Both the position numbers and the translations under genes were made by a program. The notes below the pieces were generated by a model. It was not told the origin of the DNA. It saw only the letters and a program-made list of their open reading frames with translations, and made no database searches. Shown in pieces: positions 45,860 to 55,541 of a stretch of DNA of 64,000 bases. The stretch spans positions 1,818,001 through 1,882,000 of the forward strand of contig NZ_AP028654.1 in assembly GCF_033097505.1 (NCBI RefSeq). The letters run 5' to 3'. The stretch is from Helicovermis profundi. GTDB taxonomy: Bacteria; Bacillota; Clostridia; Peptostreptococcales; Acidaminobacteraceae. Position 1 is the stretch's first letter. Each line of letters starts with the position of its first letter.

Positions 45860-47560
45860 ATGGGTAGTTATAATAATATTAATACTGTAAAACCTAAAGG
45901 AATTGAAGATAAAAAAGCATACTTAGTTGGAAGTGGAATTGCCTCATTATCGGCTGCTTTTTTCTTAGTACGCGATGGTAAAATGCCAGGTGAAAATATT
46001 AGTATTTTAGAAAGAAAAAATATAAATGGAGGTGCTCTTGACGGTTCTGGTAATGCTGAAGATGGTTATGTAATTCGTGGTGGAAGAGAAATGGAAGACC
46101 ATTATGAGTGTACTTGGAATATGTTTGGCGATATTCCAACTATAAAAAATCCTGATCGTTCTGTTTTAGATGAATTTGTTGAAATCAATAAGTGGGATCC
46201 TACTAAGTCTGTTGCAAGAGTAATTTACGATAGAGGAATTAAAGCTGATACTTCAACTTTAGGACTTTCTGAAAGTCATGTTAAGCAACTTGCTAAATTA
46301 TTTTTAGTTAAAGAATGTGATCTTGGTGCTGCAACAGTTGAACAATTTTTTGATCCAACATTTTTAGAAACAAATATGTGGTTATTTTGGAGAACTATGT
46401 TTGCATTTGAAACTTGGCACAGCGTTGTAGAAATGAAAAGATATATGCAAAGATTTATCCATTTAATGCCTGGTATGAATAAACTTCAAGGAATTTTATT
46501 CTCAGAATACAACCAATACGATTCTTTTGTTAAACCACTCGTTAAATGGTTAAAAGACCATAAAGTTAATTTTGTTAATAATACTTTAGTAACTGATTTA
46601 GATATTGATATTACTGACTCAGAAAAAGTTGTTACTGGTATTCATATTGTAAAAGATGGAAAAGTTGATCTTATTAAAACTTCTAAAAAAGATCTTGTGT
46701 TTGTAACTAATGGTTCGATGACTGAAAATTCAACAATTGGAGATGATAATAACGCTCCCGAGTTAATTAGAGGACCCGGTGCTGTATGGAACCTTTGGGA
46801 TAACATTGCATCAAAAGATCCATCATTTGGAAAACCTGAAGTTTTTCATGGTAATATTGATAAAACCAAATGGGAGTCATTCACTGTTACTTTTAAAAAA
46901 TCTAAATTTGCTAAAGTATTAGAAGATTTAACTGGTATTGATCCATATTCTGGTAAAGGTGCAACTGGAAGTGTTATATCAATTAAAGATTCTAATTGGC
47001 TAATGAGTTTTACTATGAGCAGACAACCGCATTTTGAAAATCAACCTGATGATGTATTAGTTCTTTGGGCATATGGATTGTTTATTGATAATGAGGGCAA
47101 TTACATTAAAAAGAAAATGAGTGATTGTACAGGACGAGAATTATTAAAAGAGCTTCTTTATCATTTAAATGTAGATGAAAGTCTTATGGATGAAATAATA
47201 GATAGTGCAATTGTAAAACCTGTTATGATGCCTTATGTAACTAGTCAATTCATGCCTAGAGTAAAAGGTGATAGACCTGAAGTAATTCCAACTGCAAGTA
47301 AAAACTTAGCTTTCTTAGGCCAATTTGCTGAAGTTGAAGACGACTGTGTCTTTACTGTTGAATATTCTGTTAGATCTGCAATGATGGGTGTTTATGGACT
47401 ACTAAATTTAGAAAAAGAAGTTCCAGAAATATATGCTAGTAAATTCGATATTAGATCTCTTGCTACTGCTGGAAAAGTAATGAATTCTGGTAGACCTTTC
47501 CCTGCTGAGGGTATAATTAAAAAACTCTTAAAAGATACAACTATGGAAGGTTTAATATAA
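45860..47560 (+). CDS. ohyA: Oleate hydratase
   Basis: A 566-residue FAD-dependent enzyme (myosin-cross-reactive antigen family) adding water to the cis-9 double bond of unsaturated fatty acids, giving 10-hydroxy products and detoxifying them. Seen: FAD-binding YLVGSGIASLSAAFFLV, ERKNINGGALDGSG, the catalytic-region RGGREMEDHYECTW, and the C-terminal VEYSVRSAMMGVYGLL. Start moved to 45860: the ATG at 45851 directly abuts the GGAG site. A TetR-type gene is convergent downstream and may regulate it. Confidence 0.95.
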   Translation: MGSYNNINTVKPKGIEDKKAYLVGSGIASLSAAFFLVRDGKMPGENISILERKNINGGALDGSGNAEDGYVIRGGREMEDHYECTWNMFGDIPTIKNPDRSVLDEFVEINKWDPTKSVARVIYDRGIKADTSTLGLSESHVKQLAKLFLVKECDLGAATVEQFFDPTFLETNMWLFWRTMFAFETWHSVVEMKRYMQRFIHLMPGMNKLQGILFSEYNQYDSFVKPLVKWLKDHKVNFVNNTLVTDLDIDITDSEKVVTGIHIVKDGKVDLIKTSKKDLVFVTNGSMTENSTIGDDNNAPELIRGPGAVWNLWDNIASKDPSFGKPEVFHGNIDKTKWESFTVTFKKSKFAKVLEDLTGIDPYSGKGATGSVISIKDSNWLMSFTMSRQPHFENQPDDVLVLWAYGLFIDNEGNYIKKKMSDCTGRELLKELLYHLNVDESLMDEIIDSAIVKPVMMPYVTSQFMPRVKGDRPEVIPTASKNLAFLGQFAEVEDDCVFTVEYSVRSAMMGVYGLLNLEKEVPEIYASKFDIRSLATAGKVMNSGRPFPAEGIIKKLLKDTTMEGLI

Positions 47561-47587
47561 TTCATTTAAATGTATTGTAACTAAATT

Positions 47588-47617
47588 AAAATGAAGGCTA
47601 TTTAGCCTTCATTTTCT
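47588..47617. terminator. Bidirectional terminator between ohyA and the TetR gene
   Basis: AAAATGAAGGCTA and TAGCCTTCATTTT form a 13-bp stem with a TTT-type loop. Confidence 0.88.
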
Positions 47618-48165
47618 TTATACTTACATAATGCATTATAAATATCACCATCTAAAATAATATCTAAATCTTCAACTATAACCTTTGGATCTGTTTCCAT
47701 TTTATTTTTTATCCAATCGAGTATAATACCTACAAGAGCAATTTCATAAAATTTAGCAATTTTATTTTTGCTTATATCGGACACTTCCAGATTTGAACTT
47801 ACTTCATTAATCACGTTTAAAATAAGTACTGTTACATCTGAAATAAGATGACTTTCTATATAATCCCTATTAATCGTTGCATAAATATTTAAAATTATTT
47901 TTTTATTATCATTTAAATAATTTAATAATTCTAAAAATCCCTTTTGCCAAGTATTATAAGTTTTATTTTTTCCTAAAATATCTGAAATTTCCGTTTTTAA
48001 AGTCCATTCCAATAAATCGTAAATATCCTGAAAATGATAATATAAAGTTCTTCTATTAAAACCACTTTCACTTGTAATATCATTAATTGTGATTTTATCA
48101 AGTGGCTTATTTAACATTATTTTTTTTAATGATTTAGCTAAAGCTTTCTTTGTTACATCGGACAT
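47602..48165 (-). CDS. TetR/AcrR-family regulator
   Basis: A 187-residue repressor-type protein: N-terminal HTH (about 5-50: KKALAKSLKKIMLNKPLDKI, SGFNRRTLYYHFQDIYDL) and a helical ligand domain like the DhaS/TetR_C_8 type. Start at 48165 follows GAGGTGG. It faces the oleate hydratase gene; regulators of this family are often found beside that enzyme, so fatty acid sensing is a reasonable guess. Confidence 0.85.
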   Translation of the reverse strand: MSDVTKKALAKSLKKIMLNKPLDKITINDITSESGFNRRTLYYHFQDIYDLLEWTLKTEISDILGKNKTYNTWQKGFLELLNYLNDNKKIILNIYATINRDYIESHLISDVTVLILNVINEVSSNLEVSDISKNKIAKFYEIALVGIILDWIKNKMETDPKVIVEDLDIILDGDIYNALCKYKENEG

Positions 48166-48226
48166 TTTCCACCTCACTAAAATCTACAAATTGTCTAAAT
48201 ACATTCTAACTACTACTTTTATTATT

Positions 48227-49633
48227 TTAAATTAATGTGACGACATCTTTAGAATAATCCACTAAAAATAAATTGTCTTCCCGTTTTGAGCACTCAATAA
48301 GTTTACTAGTAAAACCTGATTTTGAAAATAATATATAATATGATTTTTTAGGTGTAATTTCAATTTTATCGCTTTTCAATTTTAATTGATTAAGGATTTT
48401 AACCCCAACTTTTTCATTTCTCCATTTGCATTCGCCAAATATAAAATTATTATTAATATCAAAAGCTAAAATATCAATTTCTTGATTTTTATCCCACCAT
48501 TTACCTATTTTAATAGGTCTAATAGGTAATTTTTTCTCAATACCCATTTTTCTAACATATTCTATAGATATTTTTTCAAATTCATTTGATACAAACATTA
48601 GCATCCGCTCTCGAATAACATCTTCAATAATAATATCTTCTGAGCCTTCCAATAATTCAGATAAATATGGATATACAAAGGAATAATGAAATCTAAAATA
48701 GCCATTATCAATTTTGTAAATTCCTGATCTTTTTTTAACTTGCTCTTTTATTTTAATTGTTGCCGAATATTCTTTTTTTATTATCCCTAAATCTATTAGG
48801 CTGTTTATATAAAATGGTAGTTTAGTCTTTTCTATTTTTGTTTTTTGATAAATATCATTTAATTTGGAATCTCCAAGTGCTATTGATTCAATAATTGCAT
48901 TATAATTAGAAACTTCTCTTAATTCTTGTTTTAACAAAAACTCAATTTCATTAAAAAGAACTGAACCATTACTTAAAATGTTTTTCTTCAAATTTATTTC
49001 AAATGTATCTTTAGGATTAATTAAACTTAAATAATACGGAACTCCACTAAATACACTATAATAATTTAAATGTTCCTTTAGATTTCCTTTGCCCATAAAA
49101 GCTCTTGATGATTCAAAGTCTAGCTCTCTCACTTTATAAATACCTGTTGTTCTACCATACAAAGGATTTTTCTCACTAAGTATCTCTTTTTCCATAAAAC
49201 TCATTGAAGAACCACATATTATTATCATAATGTTTAATTTACTAAAATAATGATCCCAATGATTTTGCAAAACAGATGGAATGCTCTTATTATTTTGAAC
49301 CATATATGGAAATTCATCCATTACTATTACCATTTTCTTATTATATATGGTTTGATCTGAAATAAATCTAAACAAAGCTTCCCAATCAGAAAATTGTGTA
49401 TTATAAATTTGTGCATTATAGTGATTAATAACTATATTAGACATTTTATTTAACTGTACATTATCAGTTATCTGAACAGCTGAATAAAAAATATGATTTT
49501 TATCTTTTACAAATTCCCTGATAAGAGCTGTTTTACCAATTCTTCTACGACCGTATAATACAATAAACTCAGCTTTTTTGCTAGTATATTTTTCCTGAAG
49601 AAATTCTAGCTCTTTTTTTCTGCCAACAAACAT
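48227..49633 (-). CDS. AAA ATPase with C-terminal DUF234 nuclease-like domain
   Basis: A 468-residue archaeal-type ATPase. N-terminal AAA: FVGRKKELEFL, Walker A YGRRRIGKTALI, Walker B MVIVMDEFPY, sensor IIICGSSMSFME; a winged-helix middle; C-terminal DUF234 with PD-(D/E)xK-like EIDILAFDINN…FGECKW. Such proteins are widespread, often mobile, with unknown function. The best start is ATG 49633 (MFVGRKKEL). Its natural ribosome binding site lies 1.9 kb away across group II intron 2; in the unspliced RNA a TTG at 49651 behind the intron's AAGGAGGTGGAG could give a six-residue extension. Confidence 0.85.
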   Translation of the reverse strand: MFVGRKKELEFLQEKYTSKKAEFIVLYGRRRIGKTALIREFVKDKNHIFYSAVQITDNVQLNKMSNIVINHYNAQIYNTQFSDWEALFRFISDQTIYNKKMVIVMDEFPYMVQNNKSIPSVLQNHWDHYFSKLNIMIIICGSSMSFMEKEILSEKNPLYGRTTGIYKVRELDFESSRAFMGKGNLKEHLNYYSVFSGVPYYLSLINPKDTFEINLKKNILSNGSVLFNEIEFLLKQELREVSNYNAIIESIALGDSKLNDIYQKTKIEKTKLPFYINSLIDLGIIKKEYSATIKIKEQVKKRSGIYKIDNGYFRFHYSFVYPYLSELLEGSEDIIIEDVIRERMLMFVSNEFEKISIEYVRKMGIEKKLPIRPIKIGKWWDKNQEIDILAFDINNNFIFGECKWRNEKVGVKILNQLKLKSDKIEITPKKSYYILFSKSGFTSKLIECSKREDNLFLVDYSKDVVTLI

Positions 49634-49755
49634 ACGACGTCGAGTAGACAACTCTCGACTCCACCTCCTTATTTAGCAAGGGTAGTCTATTTGCCCCTCA
49701 CAGAACCCAACGTGCCCTATTAAGGCATTAGGCTCTTCATATAATTCTTACAAAA

Positions 49756-51039
49756 TTACCATATATCCACATAAATTTTAGGTTCTTTTATTGGAAAATG
49801 CTCCAATAATAATCTATAACGTTTAACATTCAAATAACTTCTTTGACTACGTCTTGTTAAAACTTTATAAAACGCTTCTAGTATGAACCTTCGAAAGTTA
49901 ACAAGGCTTCTATAGTTTCCAGATATACCATAATATGCATAGTGACCAATTAATTTCTTATTTATTTTCTTAATAAGTTCAGGTATTCCTATATGCATAT
50001 TTACTTTCAACCAATTTTTAACATTTGCCTTCTTAACTTTTAATTTCTTCATACTTGTTTTATGCATCACTCTATATCTACCGGTAAGCGTTTTACCATT
50101 AATATGTGTGAAACCAAGAAAATCGAAGCTTTCAGTTTTACCATCCAAACTATTATCTCTAGCGAATCTACCAAATTTTATTATCTTACTTTTATCTTCT
50201 GATAATTCCAATCCAAATTTATTTAATCGCTTTATTAACGATTGATAGAATTTATTTGCTTCATTTTCATACTGAAAGAAACACACAAAGTCGTCTGCAT
50301 ATCTTACGATATAAGCGTCACCTTTAAGTTTTGATTTTACAACTTTTTCAAACCAAATATCAAGTACATAATGCAAGTAAACATTTGCAAGTACTGGCGA
50401 TATTATTCCTCCTTGAGGTGTACCTTTATCACTTTCATAGTAATTCATTTCCTCAATTATTCCTGCTTTTAGGAATCTTTTGATATATCTAATAAAATTT
50501 TTATCTTCAATATCATGTTCGAGAAACTTTATTAACCACTTATGGTCTACATTATCAAAGAAGCCCTTAATATCCGCATCTACAATGAAATTAATTTTCT
50601 TTCTCATTATTATTTCATTAACTTTCTTTATTGCTTGATGAGCATTTCGGCCTTTTCTGAAACCATATGAGAAATTGTAAAACTTATTTTCATATATTTC
50701 ATCTAATATATTTCTCATTGAACCTTGGACAAGTTTATCCTCATACGAAGGTATACCCAATGGACGCATTTTATCACTTGCATCTTTTGGAATATAGGTT
50801 CTTCTAACTGCTTTTGGCTTATAACTAAATCTTTTCATTCTACTAATTAGATTACTCACATTATCATCTAAATTTGCATCATAACTTTCTTTTGTTATGC
50901 CATCAATACCTGCTGTCTTCCCTTTGATTTGCCTATTATGTTCTTCCTTAATAGTCTTTTCATTAACGTAGTGCATTAAAGTTTGAACCTTTTTATGCTT
51001 TCTTGTTAATTTTGCTATTCCACTAAACTCATTTTCCAT
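49756..51039 (-). CDS. ltrA: Group II intron reverse transcriptase/maturase
   Basis: A 427-residue intron-encoded protein that helps splicing and copies intron RNA into DNA. RT motifs: GKTAGIDGIT, KMRPLGIPSYEDKLVQ, FSYGFRKGRNAHQA, FIVDADIKGFFDNVDH, GTPQGGIISPVLAN and the catalytic YADD (about 247-250). Maturase domain follows (FLGFTHI, GHYAYYGISGNYRSL). It ends with HFPIKEPKIYV, with no HNH endonuclease. Unrelated at subgroup level to the maturase of intron 1. All catalytic residues are present, so it is likely active. Confidence 0.93.
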   Translation of the reverse strand: MENEFSGIAKLTRKHKKVQTLMHYVNEKTIKEEHNRQIKGKTAGIDGITKESYDANLDDNVSNLISRMKRFSYKPKAVRRTYIPKDASDKMRPLGIPSYEDKLVQGSMRNILDEIYENKFYNFSYGFRKGRNAHQAIKKVNEIIMRKKINFIVDADIKGFFDNVDHKWLIKFLEHDIEDKNFIRYIKRFLKAGIIEEMNYYESDKGTPQGGIISPVLANVYLHYVLDIWFEKVVKSKLKGDAYIVRYADDFVCFFQYENEANKFYQSLIKRLNKFGLELSEDKSKIIKFGRFARDNSLDGKTESFDFLGFTHINGKTLTGRYRVMHKTSMKKLKVKKANVKNWLKVNMHIGIPELIKKINKKLIGHYAYYGISGNYRSLVNFRRFILEAFYKVLTRRSQRSYLNVKRYRLLLEHFPIKEPKIYVDIW

Positions 51040-51551
51040 CTTTTCTTTACCTCTAGTGTAATTGATGTTTCATCTAACAAAACGATTTATATGTTAGTCC
51101 CTTCCCTCCACCTTCGTTACGGGTTTCATTAGTACTATGAACTAATCCGACTTCTTATATATCTTTTCCAATACCTTAGATTAAATGATCCTTGTGTACT
51201 AGATACTCCTTTGAAAAAAAAAACATTAGAGAACATATAAGATCTCACAGGTATGCAGTGTGTAACACTCTTAGACTCGCCATGCTCTAGGACCCCGGTG
51301 GACTTAAGTTATTCTCGCATTTTACGAACAACTTATTTTGCTTACTATCGAGGTGACAATATCAGCTTCCACTTTCTATAATCTAACGAGGCTCAATCAC
51401 TTCACGCTTTCGCATTACGGCTCGAATAGTTTCTTGTCTACGCTTAAACCTTATCTCGCGACTTCGGCTCCAAGACTAGATACTAGCGATTTGCTAAATC
51501 TTACTAGGTTGGATTTCCACCAACTATACACACGACACCGAACTGTCGCAC
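51040..51551 (-). ncRNA. Group II intron 2, domain I-IV RNA region
   Basis: Intron RNA from the GTGCGAC 5' end to the maturase start, including AGTTGGTGGAAATCCAACC near the 5' end and the segment before the maturase ATG (GAGGTAAAG). An open frame on the opposite strand (51338-51643) is a by-product of this RNA's composition. Confidence 0.8.
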
Positions 51552-51563
51552 CACCTCAATTTA

Positions 51564-51616
51564 AGATTAACATAAGGCGTTTGTATAGTCAAGACTATAT
51601 AAGTCGTGACTATATA
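51564..51616 (-). promoter_or_regulatory. Paired dyads and possible promoter before the ATPase 5' exon
   Basis: Two similar palindromes, TATAGTCAAGACTATA (51584-51599) and a TAAGTCGTGACTATA-type dyad (about 51600-51616), lie side by side. A -35 TTGACT (51587-51592) with TAATCT 17 bp downstream overlaps the first. They look like an operator for the ATPase gene. Confidence 0.45.
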
Positions 51617-51723
51617 AATATATTTGCGCAAATATTCCTTTAGGGTAGAAAATAAGAATTTAGCAAAGTATGTATCAATCTACTTAACGTGAAATAGTTT
51701 CCATTAAAGTAAAATTAATTAAA

Positions 51724-51765
51724 AATGACTATAGATATTATTTATTAATATCTATAGCCGCTTTT
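51724..51765 (-). terminator. Terminator of the bacteriocin export operon
   Basis: GCGGCTATAGATATTA pairs with TAATATCTATAGTC around a short loop, followed on the minus strand by ATTTTTAATT. It ends the exporter operon. Confidence 0.8.
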
Positions 51766-51772
51766 TATGTTT

Positions 51773-53227
51773 TTATCCCCAAAGATCAATCTTCTCTAGC
51801 AAGAAAAACAATAATTTCTTTGATTTTGTAACAACCTTTGCTTGGCATGTCATACCAATCTTTATCTCAGCTTTTTCGCCTTTATAACTGTAAAGAGGCT
51901 TATTTTCTACATTTGCCTCAACTATAAAGTAGTTTATTCCAGATTTACTTATAGAAGAATCTTTACTTATCTTTTTTACTATTCCTTTAAGTTCACCGTA
52001 TTCTCTGTAAGGAAGCGCATTAAAATGATATTTTATTGTATCTCCAACTTTTATATTTGATATTTCTGACTCTGGCATTGAGATTTGAACTAAATATGCA
52101 CTATCGCTTTTAGGTATTATTGTTGCTATTTCTGTTCCCGCTCCTATATAATCTCCTACTGTATATTTTTGTTTTATATTTAAGTATCCATTTGCTTCTG
52201 CTCTAACAACACTTTTTTCAATATTAATTTTAACTTTTTCTAAATTTTCTTTTAAATTTCTTAATGTTTGATTTTCATTTACAATACTATTATTTATATC
52301 TATTATTGTTTTCATTTCAATCGGTAGGTATACTCTTCCATTTACCTTGTTATTGGGTGAGAGCTTTTTTACATTTGACTCTAAATTTTTTATTTGTTCT
52401 TCTAAATCTACCATTTGATTTTTTATTGAAGTTTGAAATGAATTTATATATTGATCATATTGCAGTTTACTTTTTTCATAATTTACTTTCATTATTTGAT
52501 AATCATCTTTTGAAATAGCTCCACTACTATAAAGTGTTTTCGACGATTCATATTTTTTCCTATATTCAGTCAAACTTTGACTAAGTTCTTCAATTTTTAG
52601 CTTGTATTCAGTATATTTTAAAGAATATAAATCTTTTTCGCTAAAAATACTTTTACCTTGTTTTACAGAATTATCTAAATTTTTAATTCCTTTTAACTTT
52701 GTATTTAATGAATTTAATGAATTTTTACTTGAACTTATACTTTCTTTTGATGCAATTAAATTATCTGCAAAACCTATATATTTAAAATAATATTCCTTTT
52801 CTTTTTCATTATTTTCATCAAATAAATTTTCTTTATTTAATATGCTTATTTTATACTTCTCTAAATTATTTAATTTAATCTCATTTGTATTTACTTCTTC
52901 TTCTAATAATTCCTTAGTAGCAAGCAAATCATTATGACTTATAATATATAAAATATCACCTTTTTTTACTAGTTTACCTTCAATTAAATTTGTTTTTTCA
53001 ATCTTTCCAGTAACCTTATTATTAACTAGGCTTACGCCTTCATTAGGTCTTACTATTCCACTTCCTTTTGACACTATATCTATATCTGAAAAATACATCC
53101 ATGTAAGGGAAACAATTATAATTGAAAGAACTATATATATAAAATACACTACTATTGGATAAGGTTTTGACTCCATTACTTCGCGGCTATCAGTAAGTTC
53201 TGATAGATTCATAGTAAATTCCTTCAT
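51773..53227 (-). CDS. HlyD-type bacteriocin export accessory protein
   Basis: A 484-residue membrane-fusion-like protein (LcnD/MesE type) that works with the C39 transporter to export double-glycine peptides. One N-terminal membrane segment (about residues 25-45), then a biotinyl-lipoyl-like half (GIVRPNEGVSLVNNKVTGKI, VKKGDILYII), a long coiled coil (about 100-300), the second half (VRAEANGYLNIKQKYTVGDYI) and a beta barrel. Its ATG overlaps the transporter stop TGA (ATGA), giving translational coupling. Confidence 0.9.
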   Translation of the reverse strand: MKEFTMNLSELTDSREVMESKPYPIVVYFIYIVLSIIIVSLTWMYFSDIDIVSKGSGIVRPNEGVSLVNNKVTGKIEKTNLIEGKLVKKGDILYIISHNDLLATKELLEEEVNTNEIKLNNLEKYKISILNKENLFDENNEKEKEYYFKYIGFADNLIASKESISSSKNSLNSLNTKLKGIKNLDNSVKQGKSIFSEKDLYSLKYTEYKLKIEELSQSLTEYRKKYESSKTLYSSGAISKDDYQIMKVNYEKSKLQYDQYINSFQTSIKNQMVDLEEQIKNLESNVKKLSPNNKVNGRVYLPIEMKTIIDINNSIVNENQTLRNLKENLEKVKINIEKSVVRAEANGYLNIKQKYTVGDYIGAGTEIATIIPKSDSAYLVQISMPESEISNIKVGDTIKYHFNALPYREYGELKGIVKKISKDSSISKSGINYFIVEANVENKPLYSYKGEKAEIKIGMTCQAKVVTKSKKLLFFLLEKIDLWG

Positions 53228-55449
53228 CTCACTTCCTCCCCTAGCATATTTATTTCTATCTCACTTGCTTCTTTTACTTCCTTGTCCATAGTTTGTCCTT
53301 TCCAAAGATCAAAGTATCTTCCCTCTTTCTCTATTAATTCTTTATGAGTACCTGATTCAATAATTTCACCTTTATCCATAACAAAAATTCTATCACACCT
53401 CATAATTGTACTTAATCTATGCGCTATTATAAATGTTGTTACATTTTCTGTTACTTCATTTATAGTTTTTTCTATCGCTTTTTCAGTTATAGAATCTAAA
53501 CTACTTGTAGCTTCATCTAATATAAGAATATCTGGTTTTTTTAGTATTGCTCTTGTAATTGATAATCTTTGCCTTTGTCCACCAGAAAGATTTGCACCAT
53601 TTTCATCTAATCTTGTGTTATATCTAAGTGGAAGTTCATTTATAAAATCATGTGCCTTAGCAAGTTTTGATGCTTCTATCATTTCTTCTAAAGAATCATT
53701 TTCCAATCCTAAAGATAAATTTTCTCTTATACTACCACTAAATAAAAACGTCTCCTGAGGAACATATGCTATTTTTCCCCTTAATGACTCTATATTTATA
53801 TCTTTAATATTATTGCCATCTATAAGGATTTCTCCTTTTGTTGGCAAGTAAAAATTTATTAATAATTTAACCAATGTAGTTTTTCCAGAACCACTTTCGC
53901 CAACAAAGGCTATCTTTTCTCCCTCTTTTATATGCATATTTATATTCTTTAAAACCATTTCACGAGTTCCATATCTAAAATCTACATTCTTTAAAATAAT
54001 ATCTCCTTTTAAAGATAGGGGAGAAAGTTTTTTATGTTCATCATCTTTTTTTTCAACTTCAAGATCAAGTATTTCTCCTAGTCTATCAGATGCGACTATT
54101 GCAGTTTGCATCATGGGTTGAAGATTAATTAAGTTTTTTACTGGATCAATAAAATATGCTAAAAGTGAATTGAAAACTAAAAGCTGACCCATTGTAAGTT
54201 TTCCATCAAGCACATTAATTGCACCAACCCAAAGAATTACAACACCACCAATAGAACCTACAAAAGTAGTAATTGATCCTCTTACATTATCTATAACTCC
54301 ACCTTTAAAAACATGTTTAAGAAGAACAACAAATCTTTTTTCTGTTTTTAATTTTGATTCCTTTTCAGCATTAAATGCTTTTACCGTTTCTATACCATTT
54401 AAAGATTCAACTAAGTATGAAGTAAGCTGTGAATTTTCTTCCATTTGCTTTCTATTAATGTCCTGAATAGGCTTATTAAACATAAAGACTATAAGACCAT
54501 ATAAAATAAGCATAATTACTGCAATGCCAAATAGCATAGAATTATAATTATAAAGAATAATACCTCCCGCTATCGCCATTAATGTATCTATCATAATACT
54601 TAAAGTAGCACCAGAGATTGCTTCACGAATTTTAGATGCATCCATAAATCTTGATATAATTTCACCCGTTTTACGAGTTCCAAAAAAATTCATAGGTAAA
54701 TCTAAAACGTGGTTATAATAGCCAAGTATCATTGGTATATCTATCTTTTGACTTAAATGAAGTAATAACTGAGTTCTAAATGCATTAAGCATTATTTTAA
54801 ATAAATATAAAAGTATAATTCCTATGCTTAAAACATTTAGAGTGTGTCTTAGATTTCCTGGTACAATATCATCGAGTAAAAATTTAAAATAAAATGCTCC
54901 TAAAATTCCAAGAACCGTATATAAAATAGATGCAAAGAAAATATGCATTAAAAATTTTTTCTGAGCTTTTAAAAGACCAAAAAAACGTTTAAAAAGACCA
55001 ATAGTTTTATCACCCTTTTCAAACGACGCCGTTGGTGTCATTATTATTAAAACACCTGTCCAAATCTTAAAAAACTCTTCTGATGTAAATTTAGTAAGAC
55101 CTTTTGCAGGATCACTAACCACAACTAGATCTTTTTTTTTATCAATCTTTTGAATAACCATGTAGTGAAGAAGCTGTCCATCAACTACAACATGAGCAAC
55201 TGCCGGAAGTGGAAAACCAGAAAAAAACGCGTCTTTATCGCCCTTTACTCCTTTAGAAGAAAAACCAAGTTTTTCAGCAGCTTTTATCATGCCAAACGCA
55301 TTAGTTCCTTTTTTATCAGTTCCAGCTACTTCTCTTATTTTAGTTATTGGTATTTTAAGTCCATATTGTTTGGAAATTGTAGCAAGACAAGCAGCACCAC
55401 AGTCTGTTATGTCGTGTTGTTTTATGCAGTAGTATTTTTTTTTGAACAT
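53224..55449 (-). CDS. C39-peptidase bacteriocin ABC transporter
   Basis: A 741-residue exporter that cuts double-glycine leaders and pumps out the peptide. C39 domain (1-130): catalytic Cys17 in QHDITDCGAACLAT, His96 in LLHYMVI, Asp114 in VSDPAKG. Six-helix membrane domain (about 160-440). ATPase with Walker A GESGSGKTT, signature LSGGQRQRLS and Walker B ILILDEATSSLDS. Complete and apparently functional. Three broken copies of its first 70-100 residues lie further upstream in the island. A GAAAGGAAACC ribosome binding site precedes the ATG. Confidence 0.95.
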   Translation of the reverse strand: MFKKKYYCIKQHDITDCGAACLATISKQYGLKIPITKIREVAGTDKKGTNAFGMIKAAEKLGFSSKGVKGDKDAFFSGFPLPAVAHVVVDGQLLHYMVIQKIDKKKDLVVVSDPAKGLTKFTSEEFFKIWTGVLIIMTPTASFEKGDKTIGLFKRFFGLLKAQKKFLMHIFFASILYTVLGILGAFYFKFLLDDIVPGNLRHTLNVLSIGIILLYLFKIMLNAFRTQLLLHLSQKIDIPMILGYYNHVLDLPMNFFGTRKTGEIISRFMDASKIREAISGATLSIMIDTLMAIAGGIILYNYNSMLFGIAVIMLILYGLIVFMFNKPIQDINRKQMEENSQLTSYLVESLNGIETVKAFNAEKESKLKTEKRFVVLLKHVFKGGVIDNVRGSITTFVGSIGGVVILWVGAINVLDGKLTMGQLLVFNSLLAYFIDPVKNLINLQPMMQTAIVASDRLGEILDLEVEKKDDEHKKLSPLSLKGDIILKNVDFRYGTREMVLKNINMHIKEGEKIAFVGESGSGKTTLVKLLINFYLPTKGEILIDGNNIKDINIESLRGKIAYVPQETFLFSGSIRENLSLGLENDSLEEMIEASKLAKAHDFINELPLRYNTRLDENGANLSGGQRQRLSITRAILKKPDILILDEATSSLDSITEKAIEKTINEVTENVTTFIIAHRLSTIMRCDRIFVMDKGEIIESGTHKELIEKEGRYFDLWKGQTMDKEVKEASEIEINMLGEEVR

Positions 55450-55541
55450 TTTGGTTTCCTTTCTATGTATGAAGTTAGTAGGTATGTACTAACTTTTTTT
55501 GACTACTTTTATTCTGCGCTTCATAGTTATTATTTTGATGC

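Larger units (their letters stand above)
49639..51551 (-). mobile_element. Group II intron 2 (about 1.9 kb, intact)
   Basis: It starts GTGCGACAGTTCGGTGTCG at 51551 (classic GUGCGAC 5' end) and ends near CTACTCGAC at 49639. Domain V-like GAGCCTAATGCC…GGCACGTTGGGTTC lies at about 49700-49735. The maturase ORF is complete. Splicing at these ends would join GAGGTG to GTCGT-ATG and restore a normal ribosome binding site for the ATPase. The exact 3' boundary could differ by a few bases. Confidence 0.85.

Noticed and set aside
51338-51643. 101-residue open frame on the plus strand
   Set aside because: It is antisense to group II intron domain I RNA and has no ribosome binding site.
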